Position numbers and translations under genes: made by a program | Assembly (NCBI GenBank): GCA_036245805.1 | Contig: BTRK01000005.1 | Span: forward strand, 8,060,001-8,124,000 | Source of the DNA: Pristionchus mayeri | Taxonomy: Eukaryota > Nematoda > Chromadorea > Rhabditida > Neodiplogasteridae | Length of the DNA: 64,000 nt | Direction of reading: 5' to 3' | Shown here: positions 23,646 through 34,634 of the stretch, in pieces | Layout: every line of letters starts with the position of its first letter | Numbering within the stretch: the first letter of the stretch is position 1 | The notes under the pieces: generated by a model | Seen by the model: the letters and a program-made list of their open reading frames with translations, nothing else | What the model was told of the DNA's origin: nothing | Database searches by the model: none

Positions 23646-23820
23646 TCTATACCTATATATAAATCGAAAATTCCTGGCATCTGACCGGATTGCGAAACAG
23701 TTGCGAAATGAGGAGAGAGAGAGAGATCGCGCGTCAACAAGTTGCGAAACGAGTGATTGCGAAACCTAGATACTCCGCTAGGACGGGGCCCCCGCCGAAG
23801 GCGGGGGGCAGCCGGACTAG
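23646..23820 (+). mobile_element. Mini-Helitron (175 bp)
   Basis: The 5' end is TCTATACCTATATATAAATC, preceded by A. The 3' end is CTAG followed by T, which matches Helitron insertion between A and T. A GC-rich hairpin GCCCCCGCC-GAA-GGCGGGGGGC ends seven bases before the terminal CTAG, as in Helitrons. There are no terminal inverted repeats and no Rep/helicase coding, so it is non-autonomous. It lies in a cct-7 intron only 25 bases before the exon with DSIVAGGGAIDMEL. Confidence 0.75.
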
Positions 23821-24986
23821 TTATTTTAATAATATCGATACTCAGGGCGACGAAGAACGACTCGATCGTGGCTGGTGGAGGGGCTATCGACATGGAACTG
23901 TCGAGAGTGAGCAATTCTTTCTCTGGCTCTCGTCATGTGCCATGCTATCTCGCTCACTCTGACGAAAGAGCGTGGTAAAATAGAAAGTCGAGTGTGAGAG
24001 AAAATTTGTGGTAAATTTGTAGCTTGCTAATTTTCCTGATGTCATTGTAAACTCTTTTCTTTGAGCACCTCCGCGAGCAGGCTCAGACTCTGACTGGGAA
24101 GGAGCAGTTCCCCGCAGCTTCGAGGTGATCTTTGATCTTTGACTATTGCATAGTTTTATTTCTCTCTCTTCGTAATATCGTTTGTACCAGCTGAGACGAT
24201 TCCTATATAACGTGCTTGTAGCAGAGACCTCATGGGTTGTATACAAAATGGGCCATTTCATAGTTTTTCGTAAATTTCATAGAGCAAAAGCGGCTTGGTG
24301 TTTCACATTTGATGGATATGTCTGTAGAAAGTGGAATTACAATGTTCCTCCCGTATGTAGTTAAAGAATTAATATTATTTTATGATTGTAGTTAACGAGT
24401 CATAGTTGGATGCTTTAACGTGCATTTTATGCGCTGTTCGGAAGAATTCGTATGATGCTTTCGCCTAATCTAGTATCGTTGGAGAGAGTCAACCCCTGTT
24501 ACAATTCCTCGAAGTATCACAGTCCCGTTAGAAATCGATGGTTGCTTGTCATATACTAACACCTTAGATCTGTATTGATAGTTATTTAAATAAGAGGTGA
24601 TTTCTCTTCTTTGGCTTGGATAAAGCGAGTCGACGTAGTATCCATCACAAACCCTAACTTTTCTCCTTCCAGATCATCCCTCAACAGCTGTGCCACAACG
24701 CGGGCATCGACTCCACTGACGTCCTCAATCAGCTGAGACACAAGCACGCCAAGGGTACGGTAGAGGAGGCTACTGTATTGATGTAGTACTGTAGCCATCG
24801 AATGATTTAATCGGGTTTAAAGTACACTTGTTGTATTACACTGGAAAATTATGCTACAAGATAAGCATGTGATCCTCGCTGTTTACAATTGAGCTATTAT
24901 TTTACTAAAAAGTTGAACACAAATTGGGAGTGCATTCGACAGTGATGCAACTGAACGAGTTGATGTTTCGCCTTTAGGAGATAAGT

Positions 24987-25946
24987 GTTGGGAACATAGG
25001 TGTCCACGCCGGCGGCGAGGGGGGGGGGGTGCTGCGCAGGGCCCCACATGTGGGGCCCTGCGCAAGGCATGAATGGTAAAAATGGTCATGGTCAAAATCG
25101 ATAGTAGGTCATTGGTCGGTCAAGACTAAGTACCGTACCCAATCGATAGTACAGTGAACCCAGATACCGTATACCGCTACCGTAACCCGCTATTATCGCG
25201 AATTGACTTTATTTTCAAAAAAATTAAAGTACCGTACCCAATCGACTCTACAGTACCCCCAGATACCGTATACCACTACCGTAACCCACTATAATCGCAA
25301 ACTAACTTTATTTTAAAAAACTCCCGATACCGTGTGCAATCGATTGTACAGTACCCAAGTAACTACCGTAACCCAGTTCCTTGGGTCAGATCCTGTTCCT
25401 TGGGTCAAACATTTTTCTAAAAATTTCAAACGTTTTTCTAAAAATCCTAAATCTATCATAAAATGATTATACAGTAAAGAGATAAATGTCAGGATATCTT
25501 AAAATAGTTTGGCTATCTATTTAGATTTTTTTGAAAATTTTTGTTTGACCCAAGGAACAGGATATGACCCAAGGAACTGGGTTACGGTAGTTACATGGGT
25601 ACTGTAGAATCGATTGCACAAAGTATCGGGAGTTTTTAAAAATAAAGTTAGTTTGCGATAATAGTGGGTTACGGTATCTGGGGGTACTGTAGAGTCGATT
25701 GGGTACGGTACTTTAATTTTTGAAAATAAAGGCAATTCGCGATAATAGCGGGTTACGGTAGTGGTATACGGTATCAATCGATAATGTAATATCGATTGGG
25801 TACGGTACTTAGTCTTGACCTACCATGACTTACCAATCGATTTTTCCATGACCCCCTATTCATGCCTTGCGCAGGGCCCCACCGTGGGGCCCTGCGCAGC
25901 ACCCCCCCCCCCCTCGCCGCCATTCGTGGACACCTATGGTTGGGAA
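24987..25946. mobile_element. Palindromic element with 8-bp duplication, CATAGG ends
   Basis: The element 24995-25938 (944 bp) starts CATAGGTGTCCACG and ends CGTGGACACCTATG. GTTGGGAA is repeated directly outside each end (24987-24994 and 25939-25946). Next inward are a G/C run and a GCAGGGCCCCAC stem. The arms are then near-palindromic blocks rich in TACCGTAACCC, AATCGAT and TTCCTTGGGTCA. It shares its interior with the element at 26662-27342 and with the fragment at 33995-34150. The 8-bp duplication suggests hAT. It lies in a cct-7 intron. Confidence 0.8.
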
Positions 25947-26661
25947 TGAGGGAACTTTGATCGTTGAATGATTCTTATAAGATGTCATTAACAACAACTA
26001 GATACAAGCAGTTGAAGCACGAGAGAGTGTGCACAATAGAGTTCTAGAAATAACAACACGCACTTTTCAGGTTACACTGGTTACTAGGACCTCCTCCCTG
26101 ACCACGCCCACTAATCGATTGTCTAAACTTCAGGCGAGAAGTGGGCGGGCATCGACATCATCAGCGAGGTCGTCGGCGACAACCTCGACGCGTGCATCTG
26201 GGAGCCGTCTCTCGTCAAGAAGGTAGATGATCTTTGATCTTTGGGAAGCAATGGACTGACTCTCCTCATACTCTACAGAGAAAGAGACGGAATTAAGAGA
26301 GAAAGAGAGAGGTAGACGATTATTCCTTTTGGGGCACAGGAGGAGGGGCGAAGATGCGAGCGAGTTGGTCGTGAACGTCGATTCCATGGAGCTGTTACGT
26401 GCTCTATCGAATCCGGGATGCAAAATGTGTGTAGTGGGAGCTGATAGGTTATTTGGTTGAGTGTGGATTGTATTGATGCAGGGTTTAATTAGAAAAATGA
26501 AATAATATAAATGTATGCGAGTCTATGCTCACCCGTCGGGTCAGTGCACCACTCACTGGGGATAAGGGGTGAAGGTGCGGAATGCCAATTGTCAGTCCGC
26601 GGAATTGGTTGTAAAATATATTCAATTTATCGCCTAATTAAACCAAGCCATAGTTGTGCAC

Positions 26662-27342
26662 GATACAATCGGGGGGAGCCCATCCGGATGGGCACCCCCC
26701 CCCCCTCCACGTATAGGGGGTCATGGTCAAAAATCGACCGGTAGGTCAAGACTAAGTACCATAACCAACTGATAGCACAGTACACCCTGATATCGTATAT
26801 GGATACCGTAACCCGCGAATATCGCAAACTAACTTTATTTTTAAAAAGTCCTGGCACCGTGCCCAATCGATTGTAAAGTACCAACGTGACTACCGTAACC
26901 CAGTTCCATGGGTCAGATCCAGTTAATTGGGTCAAATATTTTTCTAAATTTTAAAATCGATAGCAAAATTATTTTTAATTATCCTACCGTATATCTCGTT
27001 ACTGTATAATAATTTTATAATCGACTTAGGATTTTTAGAATTTTTTTGACAATTTTAGAAAAATGTTTGACCCAATGAACTGGATCTGACCCATGGAACT
27101 GGGTTACGGTAGTGCCTTGGGTACGGTGGGCAAGGTGCCGGGACTTTTTAAAAATAAAGTTTGCGATATTAGCTGGTTACGGTATCCATATTCGGTATCA
27201 GGGTGTACTGTACTATCGGTTGGCTATGGTACTTAGTCTTGACCTATCGATCGATTTTTGACCATGACCCCCTCTACGTCGAGGGGGGGGGGTGCCCATC
27301 CGGATGGGCTCCCCCCCCCCCCCCCCCCCCCCCCGATACAAT
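26662..27342. mobile_element. Palindromic element related to 24995-25938, bounded by C/G runs
   Basis: GATACAATC is repeated directly at both ends (26662 and 27335). The ends are a G6 run plus AGCCCATCCGGATGGGC on the left, and the same stem plus a run of 24 C (27311-27334) on the right. Inside, AAAATCGACCGGTAGGTCAA and TTCCATGGGTCAGATCCAG pair with inverse copies. The interior is homologous to the preceding element but the ends differ. The exact duplication length is ambiguous (8-10 bases). Confidence 0.75.
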
Positions 27343-27664
27343 CCCTGCACATCTATGAACCAAGCTGACGTTACATTCATTATCGGTTTTTTGAGCGATA
27401 CTGCAATTCAACAATATCATTTCAGAACGCGATCATCTCGGCGGTCGAGGCCGTGTGTCAGGTGCTCTCCATCGATCAGACGATCAAGGTATTGATTTAT
27501 TGATTTTCAACATCCTAATACAGTAATACCATTGATAGTGCTTACGGATTATTGATTTTATATTCATACAGTAATATACCTGTGCAACTACGTTAATCGC
27601 TATTCTTCAGGCTCCGGCCACGCCTTCTGGAGGCTCGCTGCCCGGTTTCCCTCAGCAGGGCTAG

Positions 27665-28912
27665 ACAACCGAAGTCCGACCAGGTGGCTACCACTACCGT
27701 ACTCCCTCTCCGTAATATAGTACCGCCCACTCTGCCTTGTTTTCTTCTGTAATTCCATGCTATCATGTTGAGTGTTTGTCGATTATTCCGATGTTGTTAA
27801 TTTTTCATGTAGTATGTTTTTTTCTGATTTTGTAAGTAATCATCCCGTTTTTCGTGGTCTTTGTGATGAAGCCCAACACTGTGTTAAGTACAAATCCAGT
27901 TAAATTATCACGAATAAAAGCTAAATTTAAATTGCAGTTCAGAAATGATAATATCGTCTGGGTCCCCTGTATCCCATCAATTACTCGTCTCGTAAGGCGC
28001 CTTGATTTTTTGGTTTCATAACTTTCTTATTGGTTCTTGAAGGAGGCGCCATTCGATTTCAACTGCTATTGTTGTATCGAAAATTAAGTACACGCCGTTC
28101 TGGGTTACACCTTTGCTGATCGTTGAACTATTGCCACGGCCCTGCCTTAACTAGTTTTTTTTTTTTGGTTTCATAACTTTCTTATTGGTTCAACGAAGAA
28201 CTTTTGTAATGCACATGTATCCCAGTCAACAGAGCGTTCAAATAAATTACCTAGACAATATCATGCCGCGCCTGCTCTGTTTAGTGTTTCATGGGTATTT
28301 CTTACTCATCTCGATCTCCGTCATTTTTGATTATTCCAATCTTTTCCTTATTACGCCCAAAAGGTAGTGCGTAACGTAAAAGTGTACAGCCCCCTTCCTT
28401 GGATTTGTGTTTCACGATCTTCTTATTACAATAAAATAGTCGCTCTTGCAATATCGTTGTTATTATCGTGGCATGCAACATCTTAACAAGAATAAATAAT
28501 TTTCACCTCCTAACTTTTATGATGATTGATCTTCTTACCACACTCTTGGCATTGTTGACTATGGCAGCATGCAAATTTCTTTATTAGCTCAGTGATTTGA
28601 CGAGTTAGTTCATTCACCGTGAAGTTTAGGTTTCGTGAAATCATTTTTTTGCTCTGGAGACTGGCGAGCTTGATAGATAAAGCTTAATTATGCGTTCATA
28701 ATTAACACTCATGTTTCTCCACTCGCATACGTTCTTACTTTGCCAACAATCTTTTTGGATATTTCGTCGCCTGTGCATGCGCTAAATTACTTCTCTATAA
28801 TTCGTTACCAAAATCGCGCCAGCTAGCTTCTCCTTTCATGGGGTCTCTGTATCCTTGTCGTATTTCGTTTTCATTAGTGTACAGAGATTATTGGTGATTT
28901 TCCTCATTGCAG
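27665..28912. other. Intergenic region, 3' of cct-7
   Basis: AATAAA-type signals lie near 27915 and 28491. A direct repeat, TTTTTTGGTTTCATAACTTT plus CTTATTGGTTC, occurs near 28006 and again near 28160. No exon or RNA gene was recognised. It probably contains the cct-7 3' UTR and the promoter region of the next gene. Confidence 0.4.
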
Positions 28913-30097
28913 ATGGACGAGTTCCCGTCTCTCGAAGGTGCTCTTGCTTGTGTTGCCAAAATGAAGAAAATGGAGGAGAAGGTACGCTAGCTGATGATGA
29001 GATGGTGCATTGAAAGAAAAAAGTTGTTTTTTCCTCGTTGTTTTTACAGCAAAATGATATCCAGGGCAGCAAAGGACTGTGCAACATCATGCGCGGCGAA
29101 ATTCTCGTGATAAGTATTGTTTTCAAATGCAGGTCCAGCGCGTGTTCGCCTCTACGGTCGACCTCGAGGAGGCGGCGCGCTGTCGGTGCGAGTGCTGCCC
29201 GCCGCGCGAATCCCAGGTAAAATATAGCTAAAAAAAGCAACAATAGCTTTGTTTCATTCCTCTTTCAATGGCGATGAGCGTAATATAGCTTGCGAAGCTA
29301 CTCTCACCATCTCTGTTTCACATTCTCTACATAGCACTGACGACTGCCTATCGTTATTCGATACTCTTGCCAGATCTAAGCATAAAATTACTGCAATTTT
29401 AATCCAACAGATCCCGGATCTTTCGCAGGAGCCATCAGACTACTGCTGCGCCTCGCTCTTCTCTCTTCCTCTGCTCGAGAAGACCGAGCCTGTCCGCGAC
29501 GGACTCCTCGCCAAGGTATTAATTATCCTGTTCTCCAGATTAATGTCTTACGCTCACTAGCCTACGGACACTATTCACAATGATCGAATTCATCAAAAAA
29601 TTGTCTCTCCCGATCAAAAAATTTCCTTTTTAATAGACTTAGGAACAGAAAAAAATGTACACAAGACCATATCTCTTTTCCACATTTACTGCACTCTCCC
29701 GCTCTCTCTGATCTAGCAACTGGGTTTCGACGGAGAGAGTCATCTAATCACAATTAGGGCAATCATTTCATTATCCCCTATTATATACTCAATGGAAGCC
29801 TCAAACCGTCACGCGTCCGCATTTTGGGAGAGAGACGGGGGAGAGCCAGGAGAGCCAAGAAAGACAGGAAAAAAAATTGGGAGCGTGCGCTCTCTTGTGT
29901 TCTATGGGGCAGATGCGGCGCTAGGGAGGGGCAAGCATATTTCGACGCGTTTCGACACGTTTAAGCAAGCAGGGTCAGTGCACGAACTGAGTGATGCCAA
30001 AGTTGAGGCATCGATTGTAACGTTCGCGACGGCTACTTTGCCGAGCATTAGTGCATCTTCTTAAGGCATTGCTCTATCTATTTATGCATTATCAAGC

Positions 30098-30215
30098 GTT
30101 GGGCCAGGTTAGTTCAGAGCCAATGGGTAATGGGCCAGGTTAGTTCAGAGCCAATAGGCGATGGGCCAGGTTAGTTCAGAACGAATGGGTGATGGGCCAA
30201 CTTAGTTCAGAGCGA
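30098..30215. repeat. Minisatellite, four 30-base units
   Basis: Four tandem units of the form GGGCCAGGTTAGTTCAGAGC plus CAATGGGTAAT, with a few substitutions between them. It lies in the long intron between the third and fourth exons of the GNAT-like gene. Confidence 0.85.
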
Positions 30216-30323
30216 AGAGAAATTGCGTATTTCCTTTAGGAGCCGATCGTGTATCGAATACGCGTTAAAAAGCAAATACGCCAAGAAACCCGACCGAGGC
30301 GCACAGCGCCGAGTGCGCAGTCT

Positions 30324-30352
30324 GTGAACCCCCGCCGAAGGCGGGGGTTCAC
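30324..30352. repeat. Perfect GC-rich hairpin
   Basis: GTGAACCCCCGCC-GAA-GGCGGGGGTTCAC is a perfect 13-bp stem with a 3-base loop. The core CCCCCGCCGAAGGCGGGGG is the same as in the 3' hairpin of the mini-Helitron at 23646-23820. It could be the 3' hairpin of another Helitron, but the bases after it (ACATAGT) do not give a CTRR end. Confidence 0.7.
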
Positions 30353-31553
30353 ATAGTGCATCAATGGCTTGGATCCTTCTTGTTATCAACTTGTGAACGT
30401 CCCATGTTGGTGCCAGGTTAGGTCTGCCAGAAGGGTTTGAATGGGGCTTAATAGTTTTCCTCAGACTTCCTTGGCTCCGCTCCCTTACCATCTAACATCT
30501 GACCCATGGTGAAACAGCGTCACGGTTTTGCAGTTCCATAAAAAGGAAATGACATATGGAACTTAGCTATTGCACCAAATAATTTTTCAAACCGCTCAGA
30601 AAACTAATATTCTTATGAGCATAGTTCCCTAGTTTTAAACACACTCTCGAGTCGACCTCTAGAGTGAAGGTAGTGTGAAGAAAATGTAGATGTATTTACG
30701 GCAATTACGAACTTTTCTAAACACTGCCTCTTCTAGATGCCCGACTTCGCTTCTCCCGCCTGCATCACCAAGCACCCCCACTTCCGCGACTACATCCTCA
30801 ATGACGCCGTTAGTGCTTTTCGAATTTATTATGTCAGTGTTTACGGTGTTTATTTATTACATATTTTTTTCTCTCCAGGCTATCCTTTTTAAATGACAAT
30901 TGAGCAGTTGCAAGCTGGCTTTCTTATAGTATCCAACATTCAAGATCAGGTGTAACGTTACTGTATGTTGCATCTTTGGGCAAACTTGAACGATTAGTTC
31001 CCAGACGATAAACGATTCGAAATATCGAATACAAATATATTTGAAATATTGATTACAGGCTGCGCGCGCTATCGTCGAGATGCAGTCTTTGATGCAGGAC
31101 CCCGGCTACGAGATGTAGGACCCCGGCTACGAGCACACCGTCATGAATTGGTGGGTTTGTAATTTTTCAAAAAAAGTAAATATTTAAAAAAATTTAAATT
31201 TTAAAATCATTTACCACAATTAATTTTTTACAAAAAATTACAAAAAAAATGGATTTGGTGCCACAATTCTATTCACATTTTTTTATCTGAACTGCATCAT
31301 CGCGTAAGATCATGGTAATAGAGGTGTATTTTCGATGTGTCTCATTCACCGCCTCGCCGTCAGAATTCAGTGAATGAGGCTGTTGAGGGAGTACCGCTAC
31401 ACAGTCTACCGCCTCTTCCTGGCCACATCTCTCGGTCATCGTGGCAAGGGAGTGGGCATGCGTCTCCCCTCGTGCTTCATCCACGCTGTGAGACAGCGAT
31501 GGCCTAGCTCCGAATACAAAGGATTCCCCGTTCTCGAGATATTCGAGATTTGA

Positions 31554-31929
31554 ATCAGATATTTGTTATACGATTGAGTTGTTATGGAATAAAGTTATTG
31601 AATGAAACTACTTGTTTTGGTGCGTATGCGTATGTTAAGGGAGAAAGCGCAAGGGTAGAAATATTTCAAAAAATAACGAACAGTGACAATCTCGTTTCAA
31701 GTTTTGCACAAGTTCATCCCGACATAGCTTGAAGCAATATTCCAAGAGAACTCATCATCATCATTTTTATCCAGGTCGAAAAAGAAAGCAATGGGGGTCA
31801 TACAAAAAGAACAAAGAAACGAAAGGGTGTAAAATTCATCTTCCTTATCCTCATCTTGAAGTAGTCGTCGCATTGTAGTCGATTCCTCTCCACGCTAGGC
31901 GGGGTCTGGATGAGCTGTTCGCTCTCTCC
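31554..31929. other. Region between GNAT-like gene and LINE
   Basis: No exon was recognised. It includes the sequence just 3' of the GNAT-like stop codon and the 5' flank of the LINE. Confidence 0.35.
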
Positions 31930-33840
31930 TGAACTCGTGAAGAACAAAAAAAATATAAGGACAAATTAAGTGCCCCAAAGACCACTCCCTCTGGAATAGT
32001 TGACTCCGATGGTTCCCTTTTATTCACTAATGACCAGAAATGTAAAGCTTTCGATAATTTCTTTTCTTCAGCCTTTTCCCGTCCTCAACATTCCCCTCTC
32101 CCACTCCCTTCCCCTTCAATCTTTTTCGATTTACCGTCCATTTATCACTTGGATGTTATTTGTGCTCTAAGTAAGCTTTCCCCTAAAGTGAATATAACCC
32201 CTGATAGTATTCCTAGTGCCGTACTTTCTAAATGCAAATTTTCAATAGCTTCTCCTCTTCTTATTATTTTTAACAAGTCTTTGCTTACCTCCCAGGTGCC
32301 ACTTCAATGGCGTCAAGCTTTAGTTAAGCCAATACCTAAAAAATCTAGTAATTCTGTCTCTGATTTTCGCCCTATTTCACTTACTTCGTCTGTTTGTAAA
32401 GTTTTAGAAAAGATTCTAATAGGTGAAATAACCAACTTTCTTGATCAGAATAGTTTATTTGATCCCCATCAGACTGGTTTTAGGAATTGTAGATCTACTT
32501 CCACCAATCTTGCTGAAACTTATTCGCATTATCTCCGCATCTCTAGGAATGGAACGCCTTTTGACACTATTTATATAGATTTTCGAAAAGCATTCGATTC
32601 TATTGATCACAGGTTATTATTGCACAAATTGTCTACTCTAGGCCTATCTGATCACTTGGTCTCCTGGTTTCATGCTTACCTTTCTGGTCGAACGCAATCT
32701 GTTTTTATTGATGATTCATTTTCCACTCCGTCCCCAGTCATTTCCGGCGTGCCTCAGGGATCTTGCCTCGGTCCCCTTCTCTTCATTTTATTCATAAATG
32801 ACCTTTGTTCAAAATTCCCACAGTCCATTTATTATTCAGTTTATGCTGATGACCTTAAGTTGTTTGCCGAAGCCCCTTTATTCTCAGATGATTTACAATC
32901 CGCTTTAAATATTGTTGCTAACTGGTCTTCATTATGGAATCTAGGCGTTTCCGAAACCAAGTGTCACATTATTCACTATGGCCGACTTAATCCCCGTAGG
33001 CAATTCTCAATTAATGGTGTTATTTTACAAGAACCTAGCAACGATCCCAGTAAATGTACTATTAAAGATCTAGGAGTGCATTTCTCCCCCTCACTTTCCT
33101 TCTCTTCTCACATCAATAAGATTATTTCTAAAGCCCGCTCCAAATCAAATCTCATATTTAAATCCTTTCGTAGTAACTCCATCGAATTATATCTGAAATC
33201 CTACACTTCCTTCATCCTTCCTAATCTTGAGTATTGTTCCATAATTTGGAATCCCATACATAGTGTAGCATTGACTAAGGAGTTAGAAAAGGTTCAACGT
33301 GATTTTACCCGTAGAATGTATGTACGCTGCTCTCTCCCTCCGATATCATTTAAACATAGGCTTCGCGAGCTACGTTTAATTACTTTAGAGCGTCGTACAA
33401 TCAATATTGATTTATTGTTTCTCCATTCAATTATACATAATCGCTATTCGCTCGATTGTTCTTCTCTACTTACCCGTGCACCTCTCACTCGTTCTCTCAG
33501 AAATGTCCTCCCACTTCGTATTTCTTTACCTTTTATTCCTAGTAATTCTAGTTCAACTCTTGTATCTCGAACACTATCGATTTGGAATTCTCTCCCTATA
33601 GAATGTGTTACTTCTTCGCAAAATGTCTTTTCTAATTATATTAGATCATTGCCATCCACTTTTTATCCCCCGTCTATAATTGCCACTTGGCTTGACTTCT
33701 GACCCCTCTCCCTTCCCCTCCCTTGCTGCCAAGCAACCACAACCGATTCGATCCAATCGACGGACATCCGTTTCTTGTACACCCTCATGATATTATTGCA
33801 CTCTAACCCTAACGGAATAAATGAATGAATGAATGAATAA
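31930..33840 (+). mobile_element. 5'-truncated CR1/Jockey-type LINE with reverse transcriptase
   Basis: A single long frame, open from about 31933 to the TGA at 33700-33702, encodes a non-LTR reverse transcriptase. Motifs in order: KAFDNFFSSAF (upstream linker), WRQALVKPIPKK, DFRPISLTSSVCKVLEKIL, YIDFRKAFDSIDH, SGVPQGSCLGPLLFILFIND, YADDLKLF (catalytic), DLGVHFSPSLSF, and the C-terminal HRLRELRLITLERRTINIDL typical of CR1/Jockey elements. No stop or frameshift lies in this frame. The endonuclease part is missing, so the copy is 5' truncated. The 3' end is a short tail of repeated GAATGAAT units (about 33815-33839). It lies between the two inverted GNAT-like copies. Confidence 0.9.
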
Positions 33841-33994
33841 GTGCACACCTCTCGATTCGCAGAAGGACTAGAAAAATGGGAGTTTCCTTTGCAAATATCG
33901 ATCTAGATTCCAGGCGATCGTGAGTTTCACTCATCATGGGTTATAGTCGAAAACTGCAAAATTGAGGGGTAGATCATGCTCATATTGTCGAAAC

Positions 33995-34150
33995 GCGCCG
34001 TACCCAATCGATACTACAGTGCCCAAGCAATTACTGTAACCCAGCTAAGTGGGTCAGATCCAGTTCCTTGGGTCAAACATTTTTTATTTAAAAAATCCAG
34101 AATCTGTAATAAAAATATTTTAAAGTATCCTACCGTAGCACTTTTTATGA
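33995..34150. repeat. Fragment of the 24995-25938 palindrome family
   Basis: GTACCCAATCGATACTACAG, then TTACTGTAACCCAGCTAAGT, GGGTCAGATCCAGTTCCTTG and GGTCAAACATTTTT follow the arm of the two elements in the cct-7 introns. Only one arm is present, so it is a relic. Confidence 0.7.
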
Positions 34151-34634
34151 CGAGCGATCTAGACCATTCCACAAGCGGTTGGTGAGCTAGCATCGGCGTG
34201 TAGGCACATTTAATATTGGATTAGAAATGTATGTCCTACACCATGCCGAGTACGCGACTAAACAAGCGGAACGAAAAATTAGAAAGTTATTTCCTATAAT
34301 CTTTTCAGCCGCATATTATCTTCAAACCCTATAGCCTGACAGATGGTGATGATTGAACGCAAGAATTGAAATTAAAAACACTTTTAAGAGTATAATAATT
34401 AAAGTACTAAAAGCCGGCTCAGAGATTTAGCGGCTTAGGAGGCCAACTAGCATTGTCGGAACGTTTTAATAGTGCTATATATAACGATTTCGATTTTTCG
34501 TACTGTGCCAAGGGTGTCCACAAATATATTCACTGACTCAAAAAGTCTCTGTTAGATGAGTTTGCACCATCGTTCGTACGATACGTATCCGCCCGTCGAA
34601 TCCACCCCCTTGGCAAGATCGCCGGCGAACAGTT
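34151..34634. other. Unassigned intergenic stretch
   Basis: No coding exon, RNA gene or clear transposon end was recognised here. AT-rich. Confidence 0.35.

Larger units (their letters stand above)
19738..27664 (+). pseudogene. cct-7: T-complex protein 1 subunit eta (CCT-7) gene, apparently broken
   Basis: Exons at 19738-19824, 19954-20061, 20321-20411, 20654-20757, about 20805-20859, 20928-20973, 21035-21154, 21215-21286, 22615-22676, 22908-22971, 23846-23906, 24066-24124, 24673-24754, 26134-26222, 27426-27488 and 27611-27664 encode blocks typical of CCT eta: [117 protein letters not shown] and a final TAG. Defects: (1) an in-frame TAG at 21050-21052, inside SAER*YFARMAVDAV; (2) one base missing at the acceptor near 20804, before AVRYLDEIAVKIDGE; (3) no sequence for the roughly 130 apical-domain residues expected between EMQPK and YNFFEDC; (4) the short AYAKALE-like piece missing before IIPQQL, with a frame mismatch. 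Either this is a decaying copy or the assembly is faulty. Introns carry a hAT-like element, a mini-Helitron and two palindromes. Confidence 0.75.
28913..31553 (+). pseudogene. GNAT-like N-acetyltransferase gene with in-frame stop (copy 1)
   Basis: Exons at 28913-28981, 29133-29216, 29411-29515, 30737-30808, 31059-31150 and 31388-31553 give MDEFPSLEGALACVAKMKK, QRVFASTVDLEEAARC, IPDLSQEPSDYCCASLFS, MPDFASPACITKHPHFRDY, AARAIVEMQSLMQDPGYE and YRYTVYRLFLATSLGHRGKG, ending TGA. HRGKGVG matches the acetyl-CoA binding R-x-x-G-x-G motif of the GNAT superfamily; the substrate is unknown. Splice sites agree in phase. In exon 5 the block GACCCCGGCTACGAG is repeated in near tandem with ATGTAG between, placing a TAG at 31116-31118 in frame. 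One copy of that block would restore an open frame, so the stop is probably recent. Total length is about 195 codons, and the part between exons 3 and 4 may be incomplete. An inverted, more decayed copy lies at 41493-44913. Confidence 0.6.
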
